A stretch of DNA of 64,000 bases. Origin: Citrobacter arsenatis. GTDB lineage: Bacteria; Pseudomonadota; Gammaproteobacteria; Enterobacterales; Enterobacteriaceae. The translations under genes and the position numbers were made by a program. The stretch lies in NCBI RefSeq assembly GCF_004353845.1, contig NZ_CP037864.1, positions 2,852,001-2,916,000 on the forward strand, in the 5' to 3' direction. This document shows, piece by piece, positions 18,794 through 27,840 of the stretch (the first letter of the stretch is position 1; every line of letters starts with the position of its first letter). The notes below the pieces were generated by a model. That model was not told where the DNA came from, did no database searches, and saw only the letters and a program-made list of their open reading frames with translations.

Positions 18794-19147
18794 ATGCAAA
18801 AGATAGTGATCGTCGCGAACGGTGCGGCCTATGGAAGCGAATCGTTATTCAACAGCCTGCGTCTGGCTATCGCTCTGCGTGAACAGGAAGCCAGTCTCGA
18901 CCTGCGTCTGTTTTTAATGTCGGACGCGGTAACCGCGGGATTACGAGGTCAAAAACCCGCAGAAGGATACAATATTCAGCAAATGCTGGAGATCCTGACG
19001 GCGCAAAATGTGCCGGTCAAACTGTGCAAAACCTGCACCGATGGCCGTGGAATAACGGATCTGCCGTTAATTGACGGCGTGGCCGTCGGGACGCTGGTCG
19101 AACTGGCTCAATGGACGTTGGCTGCAGATAAAGTTCTGACCTTCTGA
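18794..19147 (+). CDS. ychN: DsrE/DsrF-family protein YchN
   Basis: Small cytoplasmic protein of the DsrE/TusD-like fold, 117 residues as in E. coli, whose structure is a homohexamer. It carries the conserved cysteine cluster KLCKTCTDGRGI near residues 76-87, suggesting sulfur relay or redox chemistry. The exact role is unknown. A good Shine-Dalgarno AACAGGAG lies upstream. The preceding 207 bases contain two short hairpins (near 18667-18686 and 18690-18710), of which no function is clear. Confidence 0.93.
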   Translation: MQKIVIVANGAAYGSESLFNSLRLAIALREQEASLDLRLFLMSDAVTAGLRGQKPAEGYNIQQMLEILTAQNVPVKLCKTCTDGRGITDLPLIDGVAVGTLVELAQWTLAADKVLTF

Positions 19148-19409
19148 TACACCGCTTTCAGGCCAGCGCACTGAAAGTGTCGATAATTTCCGGATTTAAT
19201 TGTAGATGGGCGCGGTTTCGTTGAACGTTAGCACGCCCTTTCAACCGTTTTGAGGAATTTTGTCACTTTTGTTTAATCGTTATGCCATTTTTTGATCAAA
19301 ATCAGCATCCTGTTGCTCCCCCTTTGGTGTTATGCCATGAGTGAAATGTGAACAACATCACGCAGCACTTTCGACAGAAAGTACGTTGTTTTCAAGAACG
19401 GGGTGAAAA

Positions 19410-19655
19410 ATGGCATTAGTGAAGGCGAGTTTAAAGTTATTTGGTGGCGATACGGTGGTGGTGCGCTGTTCCGAGCGCTGTCATATCCATCTGATGAGCG
19501 AGAAAAATCACGTCAAAGACACGCAGTCCGACATCTTAAGCGTGCAGGATCGTGATAACGCATGGTTGACCGTGCCCTATACCGGCATCTGGAATGTGCT
19601 GATCGACAGCCACAGCCAATCGCTCGAGCATTCGATAAGTTATATTGCAGCCTAA
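19410..19655 (+). CDS. DUF1883 domain-containing protein
   Basis: Small protein of 81 residues with the DUF1883 core pattern: G-D-x-VVVRCSERCHIHLM (about residues 13-28), a variable middle, then VPYTGIWNVLID (about 54-65). Full DUF1883 proteins have an aromatic, glycine-rich central segment that is shorter and polar here. The function of the family is unknown, and the residues could fit a small secreted-type beta fold though no signal peptide is present. The frame has a good Shine-Dalgarno (GGGGTG) and its own terminator. E. coli K-12 lacks it at this site, so it is an addition between ychN and chaC. Confidence 0.8.
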   Translation: MALVKASLKLFGGDTVVVRCSERCHIHLMSEKNHVKDTQSDILSVQDRDNAWLTVPYTGIWNVLIDSHSQSLEHSISYIAA

Positions 19656-19661
19656 GCGTTA

Positions 19662-19693
19662 AATGCCCGAAAAGCAGCAGTCTTTCGGGCATT
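19662..19693. terminator. Bidirectional terminator between DUF1883 gene and chaC
   Basis: AATGCCCGAAA and TTTCGGGCATT form an 11-bp stem around a 10-base loop between two convergent genes. The loop-side A and T tracts make it usable in both directions. Confidence 0.75.
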
Positions 19694-19709
19694 CAGTTCC
19701 TGGCTAGTG

Positions 19710-20405
19710 TCAGGCAAATCCTGGCCGCATAACCCCTTCCGGCAGGTTCTCGCCCAACAATCGTTTGACCGTGATCACCAGATCGTTAAGACAATCATCC
19801 TGCATCCCTAACTTAATCAGTTCTTGTTCCAGCGAGAACAGATACTGGGCGTTAGTGCCTAAAGGTCCGCTGGCGGCGGCAATCAGCGGCGCGATCACCT
19901 GCGCACGCGTATCTGACTCAAACAGCGGATGGCGCGGATCCATAATAAAGACCAGCGCGTTCACCGTCCGGCCGTCATCCAGCGCCAACTGACACCAGGT
20001 CGGCAGATAGCAGCCGGTGATCATTTCTCGCTTCCACAACAGCGAAAGCTCTTGTTCCAGCGACGCGTCCGGCAAGCGGTAAGCAACACCGGTGGTGCGC
20101 CCCCCCTCTTTCAGGGCCAGCATGCGTCCTGGCTGACAAGCCGTTCCACGCCCCGCCGTCAGGCGCAGACAAAAGGCACGGTGCCAGCCGACTAACGTCC
20201 CGGTACAGGACTCTTCAAACTCTAAGGCCGGGTTCCACATCAACGATCCATAACCGAAGATCCACACCGGTCCATCATCTGGTCGGCAAGAGAGCGTGGC
20301 GGCCAGTGAGGCTGCACGTTGTTCCGCTGACCAGAGTAGTGATTCTTCAATAGCACCAAATGCCGTCTTACAGTCAGCATTCAATAAAAAATCACGCGTT
20401 AACAC
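19710..20405 (-). CDS. chaC: Glutathione-specific gamma-glutamylcyclotransferase ChaC
   Basis: ChaC-family enzyme that degrades glutathione to 5-oxoproline and Cys-Gly in the cytoplasm; originally named as part of the cha cation-antiport locus. It has 231 residues. The substrate-binding loop WIFGYGSLMWNP is at about residues 48-59, and the glutamate in LLWKREMITG (about 131) is at the position of the catalytic glutamate. It lies downstream of chaB on the same strand, 195 bases away; the gap contains no gene. Confidence 0.95.
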   Translation of the reverse strand: MLTRDFLLNADCKTAFGAIEESLLWSAEQRAASLAATLSCRPDDGPVWIFGYGSLMWNPALEFEESCTGTLVGWHRAFCLRLTAGRGTACQPGRMLALKEGGRTTGVAYRLPDASLEQELSLLWKREMITGCYLPTWCQLALDDGRTVNALVFIMDPRHPLFESDTRAQVIAPLIAAASGPLGTNAQYLFSLEQELIKLGMQDDCLNDLVITVKRLLGENLPEGVMRPGFA

Positions 20406-20600
20406 CTTACACCTCCGCCACTGCTGCTTCCCTGCGACAACTTTTTTGACGCCTTCCGGGCTTTTTACTGCTCATTTTGAAACCAATAGCTGGACAATAG
20501 GCAATTCACCGCTCGCTTGCAAGCCAGTAACGGCGCGGCGTAGCACGATTCGCTAACCCCTGATGCAGGCTAGTTCACAAAGGCATTATAATTGATACTG

Positions 20601-20831
20601 TTACGCCTTTTTATGCCATTTATCATCATCACCTTTTTGATAATCATTTTTGACCGCAGCCCACGCCACCTTGTGTGCTGTCTCTTCGCGGGTGGCATCA
20701 TCACGACGATCAGATTTATCTTTATACTGTTCCCAGGCGCTATTGAAAGCTTCTTTATAGATGTCCTGAGCATGGGCAGGCAGTACGTGCTGCACGCTGT
20801 CAGGCAGATCGCTTTTAGATTTATACGGCAT
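20601..20831 (-). CDS. chaB: ChaB family protein, cation transport regulator
   Basis: Small helical cytoplasmic protein, 76 residues exactly as in E. coli, with the family pattern PYKSKSDLPDSVQHVLPAHAQ and an alanine/lysine-rich C-terminal helix. It is said to modulate ChaA, on limited evidence. It is divergent from chaA, the shared 276-base intergenic region being AT-rich. Confidence 0.95.
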   Translation of the reverse strand: MPYKSKSDLPDSVQHVLPAHAQDIYKEAFNSAWEQYKDKSDRRDDATREETAHKVAWAAVKNDYQKGDDDKWHKKA

Positions 20832-21107
20832 TGTGAACTCCTCTTTTTAGGCTAAACCTTAAGTGTGGTTAACAATGCGGCGATACGCCAATAATGGACA
20901 TTTTTAGAAATTTTCTTCGTCTAACCTTTTGTTAATTAAACAGTCTATAAACAAGAATTTTGTTTTTGGCCGCTTTAACATGAAAAACAAGCGATGTAGT
21001 AAAATTTCGTAAAATGTCACCTACAAAACCAGGTTTTCTGTTATTTTTTACATTCTTTAATATTTTTTATAATTATAAATACCTGCAGAGATGGAGAAAC
21101 GAGTTCA

Positions 21108-22208
21108 ATGACACAAGTACATGAGGCGGTAAAAACCCGCCACAAGGAGACCTCTCTCGTCTTCCCGATTTTGGCGCTGGTAGTACTGTTCTTCTGGGGG
21201 AGCAGTCAGTCACTACCAGTGGTCATCGGTATTAATGCGCTGGCCCTTATTGGTATATTAAGCAGCGCATTCAGCGTTGTCCGTCATGCGGATGTATTAG
21301 CGCATCGACTTGGCGAACCCTATGGGTCGCTGATCCTCAGCCTGTCCGTTGTTATTCTTGAAGTCAGCTTAATCTCCGCCTTAATGGCGACCGGCGACGC
21401 CGCGCCTACGCTTATGCGAGATACGCTGTATTCAATCATTATGATCGTAACCGGTGGTCTGGTTGGTTTTTCATTACTGTTAGGTGGCCGTAAATTTGCC
21501 ACTCAGTACATGAACCTGTTTGGTATTAAGCAGTATTTAATCGCCCTGTTCCCGCTGGCCATTATTGTACTGGTGTTCCCGATGGCGTTACCGGGAGCGA
21601 ATTTCACCACCGCGCAGGCGCTGCTGGTAGCATTAATTTCTGCAGCGATGTACGGCGTATTTTTGCTGATACAAACCAAAACGCATCAGAGTCTGTTTAT
21701 TTACGAGCATGAAGACGAAGGCGACGACGACGACCCGCATCACGGTAAGCCGTCAGCGCACAGCAATATGTGGCACGCCGCCTGGCTTATCATTCATCTG
21801 ATCGCCGTAATCGCCGTAACCAAGATGAACGCCAGCCCGCTGGAGACATTGCTGACTGAGCTGAATGCGCCGGTGGCATTTACCGGTTTCCTGGTGGCGT
21901 TACTGATCCTCTCCCCTGAAGGGCTGGGGGCGCTGAAAGCGGTTCTGAGCAATCAGGTACAGCGGGCGATGAATTTGTTCTTCGGTTCGGTGTTAGCCAC
22001 CATTTCACTGACCGTACCGGTCGTAACGCTGATCGCATGGGCAACCGGGAATGATTTGGTCTTTGCGCTGGGCGCGCCAGAGATGATCGTAATGGTTTCA
22101 TCACTGGTACTCTGCCACATCTCTTTCTCCACCGGACGCACCAACGTGCTTAACGGTGCGGCGCATCTGGCGCTGTTTATCGCCTATCTGATGACGATAT
22201 TTGCCTGA
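21108..22208 (+). CDS. chaA: Sodium-potassium/proton antiporter ChaA
   Basis: Inner-membrane Ca2+/cation antiporter (CaCA family) exporting Na+, K+ or Ca2+ at alkaline pH. The 366 residues form two halves of hydrophobic helices, each with a conserved acidic repeat motif: SLSVVILEVSLISALM near residue 82 and LILSPEGLGALKAVLSNQVQ near 270. They are joined by the cytoplasmic acidic and histidine stretch EHEDEGDDDDPHHGK. A Shine-Dalgarno (GGAGAAACGAG) precedes the ATG. Confidence 0.97.
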   Translation: MTQVHEAVKTRHKETSLVFPILALVVLFFWGSSQSLPVVIGINALALIGILSSAFSVVRHADVLAHRLGEPYGSLILSLSVVILEVSLISALMATGDAAPTLMRDTLYSIIMIVTGGLVGFSLLLGGRKFATQYMNLFGIKQYLIALFPLAIIVLVFPMALPGANFTTAQALLVALISAAMYGVFLLIQTKTHQSLFIYEHEDEGDDDDPHHGKPSAHSNMWHAAWLIIHLIAVIAVTKMNASPLETLLTELNAPVAFTGFLVALLILSPEGLGALKAVLSNQVQRAMNLFFGSVLATISLTVPVVTLIAWATGNDLVFALGAPEMIVMVSSLVLCHISFSTGRTNVLNGAAHLALFIAYLMTIFA

Positions 22209-22215
22209 TAAAAAA

Positions 22216-22310
22216 GCCGGATGCGACGCAATGCGTCTTATCCGGCCTGGAGTATGTTTCACTTCAGTTCTTACTGTTTTGTCGGCCCGATAGGCGTTGG
22301 CGCTATCGGG
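22216..22310. repeat. REP units between chaA and kdsA
   Basis: GCCGGATGCGACGCAATGCG...CCGGCC (22216-22247) is a REP palindrome, and a second GC hairpin CCCGATAGGCGTTGGCGCTATCGGG occupies 22286-22310. These fill the 116-base gap. E. coli K-12 carries ldr/rdl toxin-antitoxin repeats at this place; there is no room for them here. Confidence 0.82.
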
Positions 22311-22324
22311 CGGTCAAACCAGAC

Positions 22325-23179
22325 TTAGTTCTCGGTATCCAGCTCGTCGAAGCTTTTCACCAGGTCATCAATCGCTTTAATCTGCGTCAGGAACTGTTCC
22401 AGTTTCGCCAGCGGCAGTGCGGACGGGCCATCGCATTTCGCATTGGCTGGATCCGGATGCGCTTCAATAAACAGACCTGCCAGGCCTACCGCCATACCGG
22501 CACGCGCCAGTTCGGTAACCTGCGCACGACGACCACCGCTTGCTGCACCAAACGGATCGCGGCACTGCAGCGCATGGGTGACGTCAAAAATCACCGGTGA
22601 ATTGCCGGAGACTTTCTTCATCACGCTGAAGCCCAGCATGTCCACAACCAGGTTGTCATAACCAAAGTTCGCGCCACGGTCACACAGAATAACTTTATCG
22701 TTACCGCCTTCATGGAATTTATCCACGATATTACCCATCTGGCCTGGGCTTACAAACTGCGGTTTCTTCACGTTGATAACGGCACCGGTTTTCGCCATCG
22801 CTTCCACCAGATCGGTCTGACGAGCGAGGAATGCCGGCAGCTGAATCACATCCACCACGTCAGCAACAGGCTGTGCCTGGCTGGCTTCGTGAACGTCGGT
22901 GATCACTTTTACGCCAAAAGTTTGCTTCAGTTCCTGGAAGATTTTCATCCCTTCTTCAAGGCCCGGTCCACGGTAAGAGTGGATGGAAGAACGGTTGGCT
23001 TTATCAAAGGAGGCTTTGAACACGTAAGGGATACCCAGCTTTTGAGTAACGGTTACGTAGTGCTCACAAATGCGCATCGCCAGATCGCGGGATTCCAGCA
23101 CGTTCATTCCGCCAAACAGCACGAACGGCAGGTCATTTGCCACGTTGATGTCGCCAATGCTAACCACTTTTTGTTTCAT
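22325..23179 (-). CDS. kdsA: 3-deoxy-8-phosphooctulonate synthase
   Basis: Condenses arabinose-5-phosphate with phosphoenolpyruvate to give KDO-8-phosphate for lipopolysaccharide inner core. The 284-residue length equals E. coli. Substrate-loop signatures include FKASFDKANRSS (near residue 54), DVHE (near 95) and the CDRGANFGYDNLVVDM stretch (near 165). The N-terminal-most cysteine/metal pattern is that of a metal-independent enzyme, with asparagine at the family position (N26 in GGMNVLES). It is last in the hemA-to-kdsA gene string, 35 bases after sirB1. Confidence 0.97.
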   Translation of the reverse strand: MKQKVVSIGDINVANDLPFVLFGGMNVLESRDLAMRICEHYVTVTQKLGIPYVFKASFDKANRSSIHSYRGPGLEEGMKIFQELKQTFGVKVITDVHEASQAQPVADVVDVIQLPAFLARQTDLVEAMAKTGAVINVKKPQFVSPGQMGNIVDKFHEGGNDKVILCDRGANFGYDNLVVDMLGFSVMKKVSGNSPVIFDVTHALQCRDPFGAASGGRRAQVTELARAGMAVGLAGLFIEAHPDPANAKCDGPSALPLAKLEQFLTQIKAIDDLVKSFDELDTEN

Positions 23180-23214
23180 AGGATCGCCTTAAACGGTAGG
23201 TAAAGTGTCATTAA

Positions 23215-24024
23215 TCAATGCAATACAATTTGTTTGTGCGAAATAGTATTAATCTGCGCACGAATCATTTCGCTGATCGGGTCTTCCGGACACTGTTCAA
23301 CGAAATAACTTAAATCTGTCAGCGCAACATGTTCACATTCGAGCTGCGCGTAGATCAATCCGCGATCGCGTATTTCATACGGATCTTCAGGATTAAACTG
23401 TAATAGTGCTTCACTGGCACGCAGCGCCAGCTCCATTTGTCGCTCTTCCATTAGTGATGATTTCAGCGTATCGAGCAGTTTACGGATCACTTCCGCGTTG
23501 TCCGCTTCATCCAGATCTTCGTTAAACAGCTCTGCAACCGGGCTGATATTCCCCTTCAGCCACACTTCCAGCGTGTGCTCATTTAACGTTTCGCCATTGA
23601 ACGGATTGATTAGCCACATTTCACCATCGAGCGATTCAATACGCAGGATCAGTTGTGTCGGGAAAATCACCGGTACCAACGGCAGTTCCAGTCGGTTGGC
23701 AATCCACAATAAGATCGCTCCCAGCGACACGGCGCTGCCCTGACGATTTTTCAGTACCTGGTCAAGCCATAGTGCATCAGAAAGACGATAGACGCCGTGG
23801 GTATCCGTAAACCCCCATTCGCCGTAAAAAAGTGCCAGCAGTTTTTCCAGTTGCTCATCCTGAGACAGGAGCTGGCTAATTTCTTCTTGCGCCAGACTGA
23901 CCAGACGTTCCAGTTCGTCATAGACAGTTTGTGTTGGAAAATCCAGACGGATAGACTCCGACGCCAGGATCATCCCATCACACAATGGCGCTTTATTAAA
24001 TTCGAAATCAGCTAACGACCTCAT
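23215..24024 (-). CDS. sirB1: SirB1 family protein (transglutaminase-like/TPR)
   Basis: Conserved cytoplasmic protein of 269 residues, called YchA in E. coli. Residues about 50-150 form a transglutaminase-like domain with a catalytic cysteine position replaced by SAVSLGAILLWIANRL, so enzymatic activity is doubtful. The C-terminal 80 residues form TPR-like helices. The name comes from Salmonella sirB, reported to affect invasion gene regulation. It lies three bases after sirB2. Confidence 0.92.
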   Translation of the reverse strand: MRSLADFEFNKAPLCDGMILASESIRLDFPTQTVYDELERLVSLAQEEISQLLSQDEQLEKLLALFYGEWGFTDTHGVYRLSDALWLDQVLKNRQGSAVSLGAILLWIANRLELPLVPVIFPTQLILRIESLDGEMWLINPFNGETLNEHTLEVWLKGNISPVAELFNEDLDEADNAEVIRKLLDTLKSSLMEERQMELALRASEALLQFNPEDPYEIRDRGLIYAQLECEHVALTDLSYFVEQCPEDPISEMIRAQINTISHKQIVLH

Positions 24025-24027
24025 GAC

Positions 24028-24420
24028 TTACCCCAGTAACGGTATTTTTGTGGTGGCGAGTTTAATGATGATGTACAGCACCACCAGCGCCAGCGGAAAT
24101 GCGACTAATCGCGCCTGCTGACTGCGCGCCCGACGATAATCGAGCGCAATAAAACCCAAAACGATGTAAATGATAACCCCAAACAGCTTTTCAGTCAGCC
24201 ATGTCCCGTGCTCAGTGAATGGCAGGATGTGCGCTTTAACCATTAACGCCACGCCGCTGAGTAATAAAATGGTATCCACCACCGGCGGCACAATACGCGT
24301 CCAGCGCGCGCGGGCAAGACGCGAGTCGGTGTAACGCCACCAAAAACGCAGCGTCAACAGACCAACGGAAAGCGCGATGCTAATGAGATGAACGTTGAGT
24401 AACACACTGAAGGTACTCAT
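24028..24420 (-). CDS. sirB2: SirB2 family membrane protein
   Basis: Integral membrane protein of 130 residues (YchQ in E. coli) with four hydrophobic helices, at about 8-25, 45-62, 75-95 and 105-125. The WRYTDSRLARARWTRIVPPVVDTILLLSG region is the family signature. Its function is unknown. It overlaps prmC by four bases and precedes sirB1 closely, so it is translated from the hemA-prfA-prmC transcript. Confidence 0.92.
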   Translation of the reverse strand: MSTFSVLLNVHLISIALSVGLLTLRFWWRYTDSRLARARWTRIVPPVVDTILLLSGVALMVKAHILPFTEHGTWLTEKLFGVIIYIVLGFIALDYRRARSQQARLVAFPLALVVLYIIIKLATTKIPLLG

Positions 24421-25250
24421 GATGGGATACGCCCAAGCGTAATTCGCTCGTTGCCGCCATAGTCACGGCAGGTTTCGACCGCCTGGTAACCCGCCCGAAT
24501 AAAGGCGTCGCGGACTGCCGGTCCCTGCTGCCAGCCATGTTCAAGCAACAGATAGCCGCCGGGCGTTAGCACATGCTGAGAGTGGTCAATGATATGCACG
24601 ATATCCGCCAGCCCCTGCTCGCCCGCCACCAGTGCCGACAGCGGCTCAAAGCGGACATCGCCTTGCGCCAGATGCGGATCCTGTTCGTCGATATACGGCG
24701 GATTGCTGACAATCATGTCAAACTGCTGTCCCTGCAATGCACTGAACCAGTTGCTTTGCAGCACGCAAACATTGTCGATGCCCAGATGCTGTTTATTGCG
24801 GATTGCCAGCGCCACGGCATCCGGCATGCGGTCAACAGCCGTCACCGCACAATCCGGACGCTCGCTTGCCAGCGCCAACGCAATGGCACCTGTGCCGGTT
24901 CCCAAATCGAGAATATGACACGCTGAGGCCGGCAGGCGAGCCAGCGCCTGCTCCACCAGACACTCGGTATCCGGTCGAGGGATAAGCGTGGCCGCAGACA
25001 CAAACAACGGCAGCGACCAGAACTCGCGCACGCCGGTTAAATGCGCCACAGGTTCGCCCCGCTGACGGCGCTCCAGCAATGTGTCGAGCTGTTGACGCTG
25101 CGCCTCGGTTAACACCGTTTCGCCGAAAGCCAGAATAAAGGTGCGCCCCTTACCGGTAACAAACTCGAGTAAAATCTCGGCGTCACGGCGCGGGCTTTCG
25201 CTTGCCTGTAATTGGCTTATCGCTTCACGCAGCCAGTGCTGATAATCCAT
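24417..25250 (-). CDS. prmC: Release factor glutamine methyltransferase
   Basis: Methylates the glutamine of the GGQ motif in release factors 1 and 2 using S-adenosylmethionine. The 277-residue protein has a helical N-terminal domain, then a Rossmann methyltransferase with motif I LDLGTGTGAIALAL (about 114-127) and the glutamine-binding NPPY (about 183-186). It shares one base with prfA, whose product is its substrate, and overlaps sirB2 by four bases. Confidence 0.97.
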   Translation of the reverse strand: MDYQHWLREAISQLQASESPRRDAEILLEFVTGKGRTFILAFGETVLTEAQRQQLDTLLERRQRGEPVAHLTGVREFWSLPLFVSAATLIPRPDTECLVEQALARLPASACHILDLGTGTGAIALALASERPDCAVTAVDRMPDAVALAIRNKQHLGIDNVCVLQSNWFSALQGQQFDMIVSNPPYIDEQDPHLAQGDVRFEPLSALVAGEQGLADIVHIIDHSQHVLTPGGYLLLEHGWQQGPAVRDAFIRAGYQAVETCRDYGGNERITLGRIPS

Positions 25251-26332
25251 TAATCCTGCTCGGACAACGCCGCCAGTTGGTCGGCCTGGTATTCCTGGAC
25301 AATTGGCTCAATGAGCATATCCAGTTTACCTTCCATCGCTTCATCCAGACGGTAGAGGGTCAGGTTGATGCGGTGATCGGTCACGCGACCCTGCGGGAAG
25401 TTATAGGTACGGTTGCGATCGCTGCGATCGCCGCTACCCAACAGGTTGCGACGCTCAGATGCTTCCGCCTGTTGACGTCTTGCCACTTCGGCTGCTCGAA
25501 TTCGTGCTCCGAGCACCGACATCGCTTTGGCTTTGTTTTTATGCTGTGAACGTTCGTCCTGACATTCCACGACGATCCCGGTCGGCAAGTGGGTAATACG
25601 TATTGCGGAGTCGGTGGTGTTAACGTGCTGCCCCCCTGCGCCTGATGAGCGGAAGGTGTCAATACGCAGGTCGGCAGGATTGATGTCCGGTAGTTCGGCA
25701 TCCGGTAATTCCGGCATAACCGCGACCGTGCAGGCAGAGGTGTGAATACGACCCTGTGATTCCGTTGCAGGTACGCGCTGCACGCGATGGCCGCCGGACT
25801 CAAATTTCAGCCGCCCGTAAACGCCTTCGCCGCTAATCTTGGCAATGACCTCTTTAAACCCACCATGTTCACCTTCGCTGGCGCTCATGATTTCAACCCG
25901 CCAGCGACGGGATTCAGCGTAACGGCTGTACATGCGGAACAGATCGCCGGCAAACAACGCGGCTTCGTCACCACCGGTTCCCGCACGCACTTCGAGGAAG
26001 GCGTTGCGTTCGTCATCGGGATCTTTAGGTAACAGCAGAACCTGCAGATGTTGTTCCAGCTGCTCGCATTTCTCTTTTGCTTCGCGCAGTTCATCCTGCG
26101 CCATTTCACGCATTTCAGGATCGTCGAGCATCATCTGAGCCGTCTCGATATCTTCCTGAACCTGTTGCCAGTCCGTAAAACAGCGAGATACATCGCTTAA
26201 TTGCGCATATTCGCGCGACAGTGCACGAAAGCGATCCTGGTCTGCGATAGTACCCGCATCACCGAGCAGCGCCTGAACTTCTTCATGACGTTCATGCAGG
26301 GCTTCCAGTTTGGCAACGATAGAAGGCTTCAT
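25250..26332 (-). CDS. prfA: Peptide chain release factor 1
   Basis: Recognises UAA and UAG stop codons and triggers peptide release. It has 360 residues. The PAT tripeptide anticodon is present in VQRVPATESQGR (about residue 188), and the catalytic GGQ in SSGAGGQHVNTTDS (about 235). It is preceded by hemA (40 bases) and abuts prmC. Confidence 0.98.
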   Translation of the reverse strand: MKPSIVAKLEALHERHEEVQALLGDAGTIADQDRFRALSREYAQLSDVSRCFTDWQQVQEDIETAQMMLDDPEMREMAQDELREAKEKCEQLEQHLQVLLLPKDPDDERNAFLEVRAGTGGDEAALFAGDLFRMYSRYAESRRWRVEIMSASEGEHGGFKEVIAKISGEGVYGRLKFESGGHRVQRVPATESQGRIHTSACTVAVMPELPDAELPDINPADLRIDTFRSSGAGGQHVNTTDSAIRITHLPTGIVVECQDERSQHKNKAKAMSVLGARIRAAEVARRQQAEASERRNLLGSGDRSDRNRTYNFPQGRVTDHRINLTLYRLDEAMEGKLDMLIEPIVQEYQADQLAALSEQD

Positions 26333-26372
26333 AGGCGTAAATGCACCCTGTAAAAATAAGATTGGTGTGCTG

Positions 26373-27629
26373 CTACTCCAGCCCGAGGCTGTCGCGCAGA
26401 ATATTCAGGCGTTCACTATCCCCGTCACGGGCGGCCTGTTGAAGTGATTTGGTTGGTGCATGGATCAGGCGGTTGGTCAGTTTCCAGGCCAGATCCTGCA
26501 TAATGGCTTGCGGATCACCGCCCTGTTGAAGAGCGGCCAGCGCTTTGGCGGTCAGTTCATCACGGATTTGTTCTGACTGACTGCGATACTCGCGGATAGT
26601 ATCACTTGCGCCCTGGGCACGTAGCCAAGCCATAAATTCGCTGGTTTCCTGCGCCACAATCGTTTCGGCTTCCACAGCCGCCGCTTTGCGCTGGGCCAGG
26701 TTATGCGAAATGATGCTTTGCAGGTCGTCAACGCTGTACAGATAGGCGTTGGACAACTTACCCACTTCCGGCTCGACGTCACGCGGTACGGCGATATCCA
26801 CCAGCAGCATAGGCTGATTACGGCGGTTTTTAAGCGCGCGCTCCACCATGCCTTTGCCGATAATCGGCAAAGGGCTGGCGGTAGAACTGATAATAATATC
26901 GGCATCCTGCAAACGCGCGTCGATATCACTCAGTGAAATCACCTCAGCGCCGACTTCATCCGCCAGCACCTGCGCACGCTCACGCGTACGGTTGGCGATG
27001 ATCATCTTCTTCACTTTGTGCTCACGCAGATGTCGCGCCACCAGCTCAATGGTTTCGCCAGCGCCCACTAACAGCACGGTTACCGTGGAGAGCGATTCAA
27101 ATATCTGCCGCGCCAGGGTACAGGCGGCAAACGCCACCGACACGGCGCTGGCACCGATGTCAGTTTCTGTACGTACACGTTTAGCGACAGAGAATGATTT
27201 CTGGAACATGCGTTCCAGCGCACTGGCGTTGAGGTGACCTTTTTGCGAATCCGCAAACGCTTTTTTCACCTGCCCCAGAATTTGCGGTTCCCCGAGCACC
27301 AGTGAATCCAGACCGCTGGCAACACGCATCAAATGACTAACGGCGTCATTGTCCTGGTGCCAGTACAAGCTGTTGCGCAGGTCTTCTTCATTGAGGTTAT
27401 GGTATTCGCACAGCCAGCGAACCAGCGCTTCTTGCAGGTTATCCTGCTCTTCAACGCTGAGATACAGCTCCGTGCGGTTACACGTCGACAACACCACCCC
27501 GCCCTGCACCATTGGCTGCGCGAGCAGGCTGTCCAGCGCCTGATCGAGCGTATCCGGCGAAAACGTTACGCGTTCTCGCAGCGATACAGGTGCCGTTTTA
27601 TGGTTAATACCAAGCGCTAAAAGGGTCAT
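26373..27629 (-). CDS. hemA: Glutamyl-tRNA reductase
   Basis: First committed enzyme of C5 haem biosynthesis, reducing glutamyl-tRNA to glutamate-1-semialdehyde with NADPH. The 418 residues include catalytic C50 in STCNRTELY, the NADPH-binding loop LLVGAGETIELVARHL (about 182-197) and a C-terminal dimerisation helix. The N-terminal MTLLALGINHKTAP is the region known in Salmonella to control haem-regulated proteolysis. It is first in the operon and divergent from lolB across a 211-base promoter region. Confidence 0.98.
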   Translation of the reverse strand: MTLLALGINHKTAPVSLRERVTFSPDTLDQALDSLLAQPMVQGGVVLSTCNRTELYLSVEEQDNLQEALVRWLCEYHNLNEEDLRNSLYWHQDNDAVSHLMRVASGLDSLVLGEPQILGQVKKAFADSQKGHLNASALERMFQKSFSVAKRVRTETDIGASAVSVAFAACTLARQIFESLSTVTVLLVGAGETIELVARHLREHKVKKMIIANRTRERAQVLADEVGAEVISLSDIDARLQDADIIISSTASPLPIIGKGMVERALKNRRNQPMLLVDIAVPRDVEPEVGKLSNAYLYSVDDLQSIISHNLAQRKAAAVEAETIVAQETSEFMAWLRAQGASDTIREYRSQSEQIRDELTAKALAALQQGGDPQAIMQDLAWKLTNRLIHAPTKSLQQAARDGDSERLNILRDSLGLE

Positions 27630-27840
27630 GTGTGCGGGAATAGTACCAGCGTTGATAAGGTTAGACTGGGTGCATCATACAGGATGCGTGCGGTCAATAA
27701 AAGAGACTGACCCCTTTTGGAGTAATAGCTTAGTGCACAAATTTAAGCGATTTAAGATAACTTGAACGTAGACGATGGCAGATGGCGGCGCTAGCATTAA
27801 GAGTTATAACTGCAACGTATCTCAAGGATTTGTCATCATT

